From the NCBI RefSeq assembly GCF_022695595.1, contig NZ_CP074380.1, forward strand, positions 2,907,501 through 2,971,500: a stretch of DNA of 64,000 nt, written 5' to 3'. The DNA is from Streptomyces sp. MST-110588. GTDB lineage: Bacteria > Actinomycetota > Actinomycetes > Streptomycetales > Streptomycetaceae. The first letter of the stretch is position 1. Each line of letters begins with the position of its first letter. This document shows, piece by piece, positions 54,397-62,383 of this stretch. The notes under the pieces were generated by a model. The model was not told where the DNA came from and made no database searches. It was given only the letters and a program-made list of their open reading frames with translations. The position numbers and the translations under genes are program-made.

Positions 54397-55586
54397 TCAA
54401 AGGATCACGTGGGGCAGGAAGCGGGCGTAGGAGTCCGTGACCGGCCCCGCCGACTCCCGGATGCCCAGCCCCGCCGCCTCGTCCTCGACCACCCAGGCGC
54501 CGAGCACCACCCGGTTGCCGTCGAAGTCGGGCAGCGGGGCCAGCTCCTGATAGCAGCAGGGCTCCTCGCGCAGGACGGGAGGGGCCCCTGCCTCGTGGAG
54601 GGTGACGCCCGCGCCCTCCCTGCCGAGCAGCGGCTTGGCCGCGTACCCGCCGCCTCCCTCACGCGCCAGCTCGCGCGGGCCGTCGAGGTAGGCGGGCAGC
54701 AGGTTGGGGTGGCCGGGGAAGAGCTCCCACAGGACCGCCAGCAGCGCCTTGTTGGACAGCAGCATCTTCCACGCGGGCTCGATCCACAGCGTGCTGCCCG
54801 TGCCGCCGCCGTTGTCGAGGGTGTCCAGGGCGTGCGGGCCGAAGGTGTCGGTGGCCAGCCACTCCCACGGGTAGAGCTTGAAGCAGGCGCGCATGAAGCG
54901 CAGCCGCTGGTCGACGAAGCGGCCCGTGATCCGGTCCCAGCCGATGTCCTCCATGGAGATCGCCACGGTCTCCAGCCCGGCCTGCCGCGCGGTCTCCTCC
55001 AGGTAGGCGACGGTCATCAGGTCCTCGCCCAGCTCGTCGTCCGCGGAGTGCGCGAAGTGCAGCGGCGCGCCCGGGGGAGCAGCGGCGCCTGCCGCTTCCA
55101 GGCGTCCACCAGCCTCTCGTGCAGGGAGTTCCACTGGTCGGCGCCGGGAAAACGTTCCTCCATCCAGAACCACTGCGGGCTGGCGGCCTCGACCAGCGAG
55201 GTCGGGGTGTCGGCGTTGTACTCCAGCATCTTGGCCGGCCCGGTGCCGTCGTACCGCAGGTCGAACCGCCCGTACAGCGACGGCAGTTCGGCCCGTCGGC
55301 GCCAGGACTCGGCGACCAGCTCCGCCAGGCGCGGATCGTGCAGGCCGAGGTCGGCGAAGCGGCGCTCCTCGACGATGTGCGCGGCTGCCGCCAGACACAT
55401 GCCGTGCAGCTCCTCGACGACCTCCTCCAGCGCCTCGACCTCCGGGAGCGAGAACTCGTAGTACGCGCTCTCGTCCCAGTACGGGCGCAGCGAGCCGTCC
55501 GGGTAGCGGGTCAGCGGGTAGATCAGTCCTTGGGCCTCGACGGTCTGCTGCCAGCCGGGGCGCGGCTCGACGCGGTGCCGCTTCAC
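54397..55586 (-). pseudogene. glutathionylspermidine synthase family protein (YgiC-like), frameshifted as sequenced
   Basis: ATP-grasp enzyme family forming amide bonds on peptides or polyamines. GTG at 55586 gives KRHRVEPRPGWQQTVEAQGLIYPL, YWDESAYYEFSLPEVEALEE, FDLRYDGTGPAKMLEYNADTPTSLVEA and WNSLHERLVDAW. The frame fails at a G run (55073-55077). One base restores QAPLLPPGAPLHFAHSADDELGED and the C-terminal half (IEPAWKMLLSNKALLAVLWELFPGHPNLLPAY, AAKPLLGREG) to 54397. Corrected length 396 residues. Actinobacteria lack glutathione, so the substrate must differ. A lipoprotein-like gene with a YgiB-type ending lies 58 bases upstream. Confidence 0.85.
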
Positions 55587-55644
55587 CGGCCATCCCGTAC
55601 GTGTATCCGTACCCGTACCGCCCTTGTACGCATCCTCCCGGCCC

Positions 55645-56082
55645 TCATCCGCCGCTGGAGTGCGAGTGTCCCGAGCAGCCGAAGCCGCCGCGCTCCACGG
55701 CTGCGCTCTTGCTGAAGGACCCGTAGTCGGCGTACCGGCCCTTGACGTCCGAGCCGTAGTACCACTGCCCCTCGACGGGCTTGCTCTTGCCGAGCCCGCC
55801 GCCCGTCTGACCGGTCTTCCCGCCCTTGCCGGCCTTGCCGTACGAGCCGGAGCTCCCGCTCGTACCGCTGCCACCGCCGGACCCGCTGCTTGCGCCCGAC
55901 CCGCTGCTGGTGCACGCCTTGGAGTCCAGGACCCGGTACCCCTTGACGACGTCGTAGCTGTTCTTGTCCACGCAGCGCTTGTCCGGCTCCGAACCGCAGG
56001 AGGTGAGCGCCGCCGCGAGCGCGCCCATGCTGCCCAGGATCACGGTGCTGGACCGCAGCCGTCGCCGTGCCTTCTCCGCCAT
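55645..56082 (-). CDS. lipoprotein-like protein with YgiB-type RGGFG ending
   Basis: 145 residues. An Arg-rich N-terminus and hydrophobic stretch ending LAAALTSCGSE suggest a lipoprotein. A Gly/Ser-rich middle (SGSGASSGSGGGSGTSGSS) is followed by GQWYYGSDVKGRYADYGSF and the ending AAVERGGFGCSGHSHSSGG. The VxRGGFG tail is reminiscent of Escherichia YgiB (DUF1190), which also neighbours YgiC. Probably co-transcribed with the downstream ATP-grasp gene. Function unknown. Confidence 0.75.
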   Translation of the reverse strand: MAEKARRRLRSSTVILGSMGALAAALTSCGSEPDKRCVDKNSYDVVKGYRVLDSKACTSSGSGASSGSGGGSGTSGSSGSYGKAGKGGKTGQTGGGLGKSKPVEGQWYYGSDVKGRYADYGSFSKSAAVERGGFGCSGHSHSSGG

Positions 56083-56191
56083 CGTCCGCCTTCCCCCGTA
56101 CGTACCACTGTTTGAGCGCAGCCAGCCTAGACGCCGGTCTTCTCCCGTCGGCAGAGGGCCGGGGCCCGCCCAGGGGCCCTAGAGTCGTTTC

Positions 56192-57100
56192 GTGCTCCTT
56201 GGGATGATCTGCGCTCTCGGTTCGGCGGTGTGCTTCGGGACCGCGTCGGTGCTCCAGGCCGTGGCGGCCCGGGCCACCGCGCCCGGCAGCCGCTCCGGTG
56301 TCGACCCCGGGCTGCTGCTCCGCGTCCTGACCCAGTGGCGCTACCTGCTGGGCCTGGCTCTGGACGGCCTCGGTTTCCTGCTGGAGCTGGTGGCGCTGCG
56401 CTCGCTGCCCATCTACGCGGTCGGCGCGGCCCTCGCCGCCAGCCTCGCCGTCACGGCGGTGGTCGCGGCGCGTGTGCTGCGGGTCCGGCTGAGCCGGGCG
56501 GAGTGGACGGCGGTGGTGGCCGTCTGCGGCGGCCTGGCCATGCTGGGGCTGGCTTCCGGGGAGGAGGGCCACCGTACGGGCTCCACCGCCCTGCGCCTGG
56601 GCACCCTGATCGTCGCGGTGGCCGTGCTGGCCTCCGGCGCGCTCGCCGGCCGTCTCCCCGAGCGCGCCCGCGCCGCCACGCTCGGCCTGGGGGCGGGGTT
56701 CGGCTTCGGCGCGGTGGAGGTCGCCGTCCGCCTCGTCGACGACCTCTCCCTCCCCGCGGTCCTGGCCAACCCCGCCACGTACGCCCTCCTCATCGGCGGC
56801 GGCGCGGCCTTCCTCCTGCTGACCTCCGCCCTCCAGCGCGGCTCGGTGACGGCGGCGACGGCCGGCATGGTCATCGGCGAGACCCTGGGCCCGGCGCTGG
56901 TCGGCGTCGTATGGCTCGGCGACCGCACCCGTCCCGGCCTGCTCCCGGCGGCCATGGCCGGCTTCGCCCTCGCCGTCGCCGGGGCCCTGGCCCTGGCCCG
57001 CTTCGGCGAGAGCCCCACCACCGCGCCGGACAGGGAGAAGACCCCGGACACCGCGCCGGACGGGGACGAGACCACCGACGCCACAACGGGCGGCCGATGA
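56192..57100 (+). CDS. EamA/DMT-like membrane transporter
   Basis: 302 residues, about nine spans, beginning LLGMICALGSAVCFGTASVLQAVAARA and containing LPIYAVGAALAASLAVTAVVAARVLRVRLSRAEWTAVV, typical of drug/metabolite transporter folds. The tail is charged and Thr/Asp-rich. GTG start at 56192. Divergent from the lipoprotein-like gene. Substrate unknown. Confidence 0.75.
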   Translation: MLLGMICALGSAVCFGTASVLQAVAARATAPGSRSGVDPGLLLRVLTQWRYLLGLALDGLGFLLELVALRSLPIYAVGAALAASLAVTAVVAARVLRVRLSRAEWTAVVAVCGGLAMLGLASGEEGHRTGSTALRLGTLIVAVAVLASGALAGRLPERARAATLGLGAGFGFGAVEVAVRLVDDLSLPAVLANPATYALLIGGGAAFLLLTSALQRGSVTAATAGMVIGETLGPALVGVVWLGDRTRPGLLPAAMAGFALAVAGALALARFGESPTTAPDREKTPDTAPDGDETTDATTGGR

Positions 57101-57107
57101 CGGGTTC

Positions 57108-57132
57108 TTACCCGACAACGCGAATATTGGCG
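57108..57132. promoter_or_regulatory. shared operator-like motif, copy 1
   Basis: TTACCCGACAACG, then two bases, then AATATTGG. A second copy lies at 58757-58780 after the XRE regulator gene. Located about 85 bases upstream of the first gene of the DUF6879/XRE operon. Confidence 0.65.
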
Positions 57133-57215
57133 TTGCCGCATAGACGGCCCCGCCTGCCCCTCGTAACGTCGTACTCACCAGGTCCCAACCGGGGCCGCAA
57201 AAAAGGGGGTTCGGC

Positions 57216-57425
57216 ATGGCACGCGAGGAACTCACCCGCTTGACCGGCAACGCGGACGACCCGGAATGCACCCAGAACGACTGCCCCAATCTCTACCGGA
57301 CGGCCAAGGGATCAATCATCGTGCAGGGTGACGCGTCCGACGCCTTTACGCCCCCGGCCGGTGAGGCCCTGGTGGAAATTCCGGAAGAGGTCTTGAAGGA
57401 GGCTTTCCGTGCTCTTGGATGGTGA
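57216..57425 (+). CDS. small conserved hypothetical protein of XRE/DUF6879 operons
   Basis: 69 residues: REELTRLTGNADDPECTQNDCPNLYRTAKGSIIVQGDASDA, then EIPEEVLKEAF. Proteins of this kind precede DUF6879 and XRE genes in many Streptomyces operons. ATG 57216 with AAAGGGGG upstream. Overlaps the next gene by 17 bases. Function unknown. Confidence 0.75.
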   Translation: MAREELTRLTGNADDPECTQNDCPNLYRTAKGSIIVQGDASDAFTPPAGEALVEIPEEVLKEAFRALGW

Positions 57426-57930
57426 GGCTTGGCAGGCGAAATTCCGTGACTTCCAATCGGAGGCATGGAGGCTTGAGACGTTGCCTGCCTACAACGTCCC
57501 CCAGGAAGCCGAAGAGATCCAGCGGTTCCGGGCGGGGGAGCGAATCGACCCGCGCACCCATTCCAACGACTACACGGAAGACCTCAAGCGGGTGCGGAGG
57601 GAGGGGAAGAGCAAGGGACGCGTCCATGTCGTCACGCGCCCTCTTTCTGAATACCTCCGCTACGAGTTCATGTATTACCTGCCTCACACGTGGGCCGGGG
57701 AAGACATCCGAATCATGGACGTGACCGACCGGCCCAACCCACTGTCCGGCGTTCAGGACTTCTGGATGTTCGACAGGTCGGAAGTCGTGCTCATGCACTA
57801 TGAGGCTGACGGAACACAGATCAGCCGGGAAGTGTACAAGGGTGACGTGCAGCCCTACATCGAGTACCAGCGCATTGCGCTGGCCGAGTCGGTGCCCTTT
57901 GAGGAGTACGTGAAGGGCCTTGACGCTTAA
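57409..57930 (+). CDS. DUF6879 family protein
   Basis: 173 residues: EAWQAKFRDFQSEAWRLETLPAYNVPQEAEEIQRFRAGE, HVVTRPLSEYLRYEFMYYLPHTWAGEDIRI and FWMFDRSEVVLMHYEADG. This matches the conserved partner of XRE/DUF5753 regulators. GTG start inside the preceding gene; its end overlaps the regulator start by 11 bases. Role unknown, possibly a co-regulator. Confidence 0.8.
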   Translation: MLLDGEAWQAKFRDFQSEAWRLETLPAYNVPQEAEEIQRFRAGERIDPRTHSNDYTEDLKRVRREGKSKGRVHVVTRPLSEYLRYEFMYYLPHTWAGEDIRIMDVTDRPNPLSGVQDFWMFDRSEVVLMHYEADGTQISREVYKGDVQPYIEYQRIALAESVPFEEYVKGLDA

Positions 57931-58753
57931 CCCGGAGGAGCTGGGCCGGTCGAAGGCCGATCTGGCCGAAACACTCAGAGGGCTCCGCAAGCGGGCCGGG
58001 ATCACTCAGACCCGGCTCGCTCAGCGCTGCAATCTGTCACAGACAAAGGTGAGCAACATCGAGGGCGCGAAACTTACGCCCAGCCTGGTGGATGTGGAAC
58101 TGATCCTGCGAGCCCTCGATGCGCCACCCGAACTTGTTGCCCAGGTCACGGCCCTTGCCCGTGTTGCTAACACCGAATGGCAGGACGTCTGGTCTCAGCG
58201 CCGCACCGGCCTGGAGAAGAAGCAGAACGAGCTAGCCGGATTCGAGAAGACCTCGACAGAGTTCCGATATTTTCTCCTGTCCATGGTGACGGGGCTATTG
58301 GCAACCCCTGAGTACGTGAGAGCCAGTCTCGCCGGCATCCCCGGGGATCACAGCAAGGCCATGACGAAGAAGCTGGAGCGACAGGCCGTCCTCTACGACA
58401 CATCTAAGCGCTTCACGTTCATTCTGACCGAACAAGCGGTTAGGTGGCCGTACGTCCATGGCGCAGCCATGGCCATGCAGCTTGACCGGCTGATCTCTGT
58501 GAGCCTCCTTCCGAATGTGCGAGTCGGAGTTATCCCGCTGGGCGGTCACATGCCCGTGTGCCCTTTGAACACCTTCACCATTTATGACGCACGTACGGCC
58601 ACGGTCGAGACGTCCACCGGGGCAATGGTGTTTCGTGACCATCGAGACGTGTCTTCGTATCTCAACGAGTTCTCTGTGTACGAGGGTTACGCGCTGTTCG
58701 GTGAGCAATTCAGGGAACAGCTTACCGAGTGGGCTGCGGCGTTCCGCTCATGA
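57920..58753 (+). CDS. XRE family regulator with DUF5753 domain
   Basis: 277 residues from TTG 57920. Helix-turn-helix at about 15-70 (LAETLRGLRKRAGITQTRLAQRCNLSQTKVSNIEGAKLTPS). The DUF5753 region follows (FLLSMVTGLLATPEYVRASLAG, RFTFILTEQAVRWPYVHG, LPNVRVGVIPLGGHMPVCPLNTFTIYD). Such regulators in Streptomyces often pair with small DUF397-like or DUF6879 genes and influence development. Two copies of an operator-like motif flank its operon. Confidence 0.88.
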   Translation: MTLNPEELGRSKADLAETLRGLRKRAGITQTRLAQRCNLSQTKVSNIEGAKLTPSLVDVELILRALDAPPELVAQVTALARVANTEWQDVWSQRRTGLEKKQNELAGFEKTSTEFRYFLLSMVTGLLATPEYVRASLAGIPGDHSKAMTKKLERQAVLYDTSKRFTFILTEQAVRWPYVHGAAMAMQLDRLISVSLLPNVRVGVIPLGGHMPVCPLNTFTIYDARTATVETSTGAMVFRDHRDVSSYLNEFSVYEGYALFGEQFREQLTEWAAAFRS

Positions 58754-58756
58754 TCT

Positions 58757-58780
58757 TTACCCGACCACGGAAATATTGCG
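58757..58780. promoter_or_regulatory. shared operator-like motif, copy 2
   Basis: TTACCCGACCACG, then two bases, then AATATTGCG, matching copy 1 at 57108-57132 in about 20 of 24 positions. Lies 4 bases after the regulator stop and upstream of the next small operon. Confidence 0.65.
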
Positions 58781-58840
58781 CGAACCTCTCCCCTCCTCCC
58801 TCTACCTTGAGTGCAACACGGAGAGGGCGGAGGGGAAGAC

Positions 58841-59206
58841 GTGGGCGATCGGGCAAGCGGCAGGCGGAACGTGGTTCGCGTATTGCCGTGGAAGACGATG
58901 GATGGCAAGGAATGCTTGCTTCAGAGTGACGACGCTGGAGGCGTGCTCAGCCGTCTCGCGGATGACATGGAAGCTGCGCAACTCAGCATCGGGAAGACGG
59001 TGCTTCTCCACGCTCATGAACTCCTGACCAACCCTCGCGCCACGGAACCTGAAATGCGATACGTCGCCCGGCAGTTGACGGAGTGCCTGGGCGACGCCTT
59101 ACGGGTCGCTGAGAGCCGTGGTGACCGTCTGGGAGTCGACGGCCCTGGAGACGACCAGGACGATGGCGAGGAAGGCCCGGAGCTGCCCGCAGGGGCGTTC
59201 GGGTGA
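58841..59206 (+). CDS. conserved hypothetical protein
   Basis: 121 residues from GTG 58841, preceded by GAGGGGAAG. RVLPWKTMDGKECLLQSDDAGG, then LADDMEAAQLSIGKTVLLHAHELLTN and EPEMRYVARQLTECLGDALRVAESRGDRL: helical, acidic C-terminus. Occurs in Streptomyces next to XRE operons. Its stop overlaps the next gene by 4 bases. Function unknown. Confidence 0.72.
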   Translation: MGDRASGRRNVVRVLPWKTMDGKECLLQSDDAGGVLSRLADDMEAAQLSIGKTVLLHAHELLTNPRATEPEMRYVARQLTECLGDALRVAESRGDRLGVDGPGDDQDDGEEGPELPAGAFG

Positions 59207-59400
59207 TCACGGAGGCTCACGTGGGTCAGAAGGTGACCGACAGTTCCGGGCGGGTCGGCATCCTGCGTGAAGTGATCAGAGATTGGGAAGACCCGGCGGA
59301 ACTCCCGAACGAGCGGAAGAAGCAAACTGTGGCGTTCGTACGGCCTGAAGGCGGCGGCGTCGAGTGGATGACTTCTCCCGCGAGGCTTTCACCCGTCTGA
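59203..59400 (+). CDS. small conserved hypothetical protein
   Basis: 65 residues from GTG 59203: VGQKVTDSSGRVGILREVIRDWEDPAELP then VAFVRPEGGGVEW, a small beta-barrel-like sequence. Coupled by a 4-base GTGA overlap to the preceding gene. Function unknown. Confidence 0.7.
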   Translation: MITEAHVGQKVTDSSGRVGILREVIRDWEDPAELPNERKKQTVAFVRPEGGGVEWMTSPARLSPV

Positions 59401-59580
59401 GACTCCGGCGGGCTGAGCGACGGCGAGTCGGACAGCTCAGCAAGCCGGAACGGCGACGCTCCCGACCGGACAAGCCCTGTGCAGGAGTAGGACGTACTCC
59501 GTCTGAGCTGACGTGCTCAGGCACTCGCCCCGGTCCGCCCCTTGGCCGGGGTGCCGCTCACGCGGTGAGGGCGTAGCCGG

Positions 59581-59625
59581 CCGGCCCCGTTCGTTCGCTG
59601 CCCCCGTAGCGTCCGGACGGGGCCT
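59581..59625 (+). terminator. terminator of the small-protein operon
   Basis: GGCCCCGT at 59581-59588 pairs with ACGGGGCC at 59615-59622, followed by TTT. Confidence 0.7.
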
Positions 59626-59678
59626 TTCGTGTGCTCTGAGCTGCACCTTCTCCACGTTGCCAAGGTGTAGGGCCAACC

Positions 59679-59796
59679 GGCTGGCGGTCGTGGCGGAACT
59701 CCGCTCCACCCCACCCGCCGGCCCCGGAATTCGCTGGTGGGTCCCGGCACGACCGGCGAAGGCCCCCGGCTGCTGCACACCTACCCGTGCATCGGC
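59679..59796. repeat. mosaic of three short duplicated segments
   Basis: 59679-59702 copies MocR gene positions 60347-60370 (23 of 24). 59718-59762 copies the GNAT upstream flank 63330-63374 (44 of 45). 59763-59796 copies GNAT interior 63553-63586 (33 of 34). The last two are adjacent here but 178 bases apart in the GNAT locus. Confidence 0.8.
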
Positions 59797-61317
59797 TCAC
59801 TCCTCCGGCGCGTCCGGCAGCACCCTCAGCAGTGCGTCCAGGGCGCCCGCGAAGGAGTGGTCCGCCGGGGCCCCGTACGCCAGGACCAGCGCGTCGCGGG
59901 GAGTGGTGCCCGCCGGCATCTGCGGGTGGGCGAACTGTGACAGGCCCTCCAGGGCCAGGCCCTGCCAGCGGGCGGCCTGGACGATGGAGCGCTCGGAGCC
60001 GGGCGGCAGTTCGAGTACGGCGTGCAGACCGGCCGCGATGCCGCTGACGGTCAGGTGCGGGGCGTGTTCGGCGAGGGCGGCGACGAGTTGGTCGCGGCGG
60101 CGCCGGTAGCGCAGTCGCATACCGCGTACGTGACGGTCGTACGCGCCCGAGGAGATGAACTCGGCAAGGGTGAGCTGGTCCAGGGAGCCGGTCTGCCACT
60201 CCCCCGTCCCCTTGAGCGCCAGCACCGGATCCACCAGCCGGTCCGGCAGCACCATCCAGGACAGCCGCAGTCCAGGGGCCAGGCTCTTGCTGGCCGTCCC
60301 CATGTAGACGACACGTTCGGGATCGAGTCCCTGAAGCGCGCCGACGGGCTGGCGGTCGTAGCGGAACTCCCCGTCGTAGTCGTCCTCCAGGATCACCCCG
60401 TCCACCGAACGCGCCCAGTCGACGACGGCGGCCCGGCGGTCGGGGTGCAGGGGGACGCCGGTGGGGAACTGATGGGCCGGGGTGAGCAGCACCGCCCGTA
60501 CGGAGCTGCCGCCCACGGCCGCCGCCGGGCCCGTCAACTCCCCCGTACGCGCCCCCTGTGCGTCTATGGAGAGCGGTGCGAGGCGCAGCCCGGCGCGGGT
60601 CAGGACGTCGCGGTGGAAGTCCAGCCCGTAGGACTCCACACCCATGGCCCGGATGCCGGAGCCGCGCAGCGCCCGGCCGACCAACCCCAGTGCCTGCATG
60701 AAACCGGCGCAGATCACGATGCGGTCGGGGTCGGCCCATACGCCGCGGGCCCGCGCCAGGTAGTCGGCGAGCACGGCGCGCAGCTCCGGACGGCCGTTCG
60801 GGGCGCCGTACCCGAACGCCTCGCTGGGGGCGGCGGTCAGCGCCCGGCGGGCCGAGGCGAGCCAGGCGGCGCGGGGGAAGGAGGAGACGTCCGGGGAGCC
60901 GGGCATCAGATTGTGGCGCGGGCGGTCGGGCACGTGCGGAGAGGCCGTACGGCGGGCCGGCGGCGCGGTACGGGAAGGGGCCGCGGCAGGGGGAAGAGCC
61001 GCGGTACGGGAAGGGGCCCGTCCGCCCCTGCCCCGGGCCGTCCTCGCCAGGTGGTCCCCGGCGACGCGGGTGCCCGAGCCCTGGCGCGCGCTGAGCCAGC
61101 CCTCGGCGACCAGCTCGCCGTAGGCGTCGGCGACCGTGTTGCGGGCGATGCCCAGGTCGGCGGCGAGCGAGCGGGAGGAGGGCAGCCGGGTGCCGGGGGC
61201 CAGTCTGCCCGTACGTACGGCGTCGCGCAGGGCTCGCATCAGGCCGGCCCGTACGCCTCCCGGCCCGGCGAGGTCCAGGTGCAGGTCGCGGCCCAGATTG
61301 GCCCAGGAATTCTCCAT
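59797..61317 (-). CDS. MocR-type (GntR plus aminotransferase) regulator
   Basis: 506 residues. N-terminal GntR winged helix (RALRDAVRTGRLAPGTRLPSSRSLAADLGIARNTVADAYGELVAEGWLSARQGSGTRVA) at about 25-85. An Ala/Pro/Arg linker leads to a type I aminotransferase-like domain (NLMPGSPDVSSFPRAAWL, EDDYDGEFRYDRQPVGALQGL, and the PLP-binding Lys in MGTASKSLAPGLRLSWM). PLP-responsive activator or repressor. Divergent from a two-gene AhpD-like operon, its likely target. Confidence 0.92.
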   Translation of the reverse strand: MENSWANLGRDLHLDLAGPGGVRAGLMRALRDAVRTGRLAPGTRLPSSRSLAADLGIARNTVADAYGELVAEGWLSARQGSGTRVAGDHLARTARGRGGRAPSRTAALPPAAAPSRTAPPARRTASPHVPDRPRHNLMPGSPDVSSFPRAAWLASARRALTAAPSEAFGYGAPNGRPELRAVLADYLARARGVWADPDRIVICAGFMQALGLVGRALRGSGIRAMGVESYGLDFHRDVLTRAGLRLAPLSIDAQGARTGELTGPAAAVGGSSVRAVLLTPAHQFPTGVPLHPDRRAAVVDWARSVDGVILEDDYDGEFRYDRQPVGALQGLDPERVVYMGTASKSLAPGLRLSWMVLPDRLVDPVLALKGTGEWQTGSLDQLTLAEFISSGAYDRHVRGMRLRYRRRRDQLVAALAEHAPHLTVSGIAAGLHAVLELPPGSERSIVQAARWQGLALEGLSQFAHPQMPAGTTPRDALVLAYGAPADHSFAGALDALLRVLPDAPEE

Positions 61318-61364
61318 GAAAGTGGACCATACCGATACGCCATTGGCGCCGTAGCGTCATAGCC
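61318..61364. promoter_or_regulatory. divergent promoter of MocR and AhpD-like genes
   Basis: 47-base gap with GTGGACCATACCGATACGCC, of the kind seen in MocR-controlled divergent promoters, and a nearby ATTGGCGCC. Both transcripts must start in or very near this short space. Confidence 0.55.
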
Positions 61365-61895
61365 ATGACGACGGACACGACGAACACGACAGACACGACG
61401 GACACGACGGACACGACGACGAATCGGAGCAATGGCGGAACCTCCCACCCGCACGGCCCCCGGCTGGCGTTGGCCAAGCTCGCTCCCCAGGTCTACAAGG
61501 CCATGATCGCGCTGGACACGGCCGCCCGGCAGGGGCTGGACCCGGCCCTGGTCGAGCTGGTCAAGATCCGCGCCTCGCAGCTCAACCACTGTGCCTTCTG
61601 CATCGACATGCACATCAAGGACGCACGCAAGGCAGGCGAGAGCGAACAGCGCATCTACCTCCTCAACGCCTGGGAAGAAGCCACCGACTTCTACACCGAG
61701 AAGGAACAGGCCGCCCTCGCCCTGACCGAAGCCATCACCCTCCTCACCGAAGGCTTCGTCCCCGACGCCGTATACGAACGCGCCGCCACCCACTTCCAGG
61801 ACACCGAACTCGCCCAGCTCATCGCCCTCATCACCACCATCAACGCCTGGAACCGCATCGGCGTGAGCACTCGTATGTCCCCGGGAAAGGCGTGA
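61365..61895 (+). CDS. carboxymuconolactone decarboxylase/AhpD-like protein, first copy
   Basis: 176 residues. A Thr/Asp repeat (TDTTNTTDTTDTTDTTT) fills the first 20 residues. The AhpD/CMD core follows: YKAMIALDTAARQGLDPALVELVKIRASQLNHCAFCIDMH with the redox CAFC and nearby His, then the all-helical remainder. Probably a peroxide-linked reductase or detoxifying enzyme. Overlaps the second copy by 4 bases; their 3' halves are nearly identical. Confidence 0.88.
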   Translation: MTTDTTNTTDTTDTTDTTTNRSNGGTSHPHGPRLALAKLAPQVYKAMIALDTAARQGLDPALVELVKIRASQLNHCAFCIDMHIKDARKAGESEQRIYLLNAWEEATDFYTEKEQAALALTEAITLLTEGFVPDAVYERAATHFQDTELAQLIALITTINAWNRIGVSTRMSPGKA

Positions 61896-62383
61896 GCACG
61901 ATGACGAACAGCACCTCCAGCAGCACCTCCACCCCGACTACCGACCGCATCCGCTTCTGGAAGCTCGCTCCCGAGGTCTACAAGGCGCTGCTCTCCCTCA
62001 CCACGTCCGCCCGGCAGGGGCTCGACCCCGTACTGGTCGACCTCGTCATGATCCGCGCCTCGCAGCTCAACCACTGTGCCTTCTGCATCGACATGCACAT
62101 CAAAGACGCACGCAAGGCAGGCGAGAGCGAACAGCGCATCTACCTCCTCAACGCCTGGGAAGAAGCCACCGGCATCTACACCGAGAAGGAACAGGCCGCC
62201 CTCGCCCTGACCGAAGCCATCACCCTCCTCACCGAAGGCTTCGTCCCCGACGCCGTATACGAACGCGCCGCCACCCACTTCCAGGACACCGAACTCGCCC
62301 AGCTCATCGCCCTGATCACCACCATCAATGCCTGGAACCGCATCAATGTCGCGGTCCGCGTACCCGTGCCCGGTGCGGCATGA
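61892..62383 (+). CDS. carboxymuconolactone decarboxylase/AhpD-like protein, second copy
   Basis: 163 residues from GTG 61892 (ATG 61901 also possible). Ser/Thr-rich leader, then FWKLAPEVYKALLSLTTSARQGLDPVLVDLVMIRASQLNHCAFCIDMH. From this CAFC segment to near the end it differs from copy 1 at only a few bases. Coupled to copy 1 upstream and to the PEP-mutase-like gene downstream by 4-base overlaps. Confidence 0.88.
   Translation: MSTMTNSTSSSTSTPTTDRIRFWKLAPEVYKALLSLTTSARQGLDPVLVDLVMIRASQLNHCAFCIDMHIKDARKAGESEQRIYLLNAWEEATGIYTEKEQAALALTEAITLLTEGFVPDAVYERAATHFQDTELAQLIALITTINAWNRINVAVRVPVPGAA

Larger units (their letters stand above)
59401..59796. other. intergenic region with terminator and mosaic scar
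   Basis: Contains the terminator at 59581-59625 and a patchwork of short copies of neighbouring genes at 59679-59796. No intact gene seen. Confidence 0.7.
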
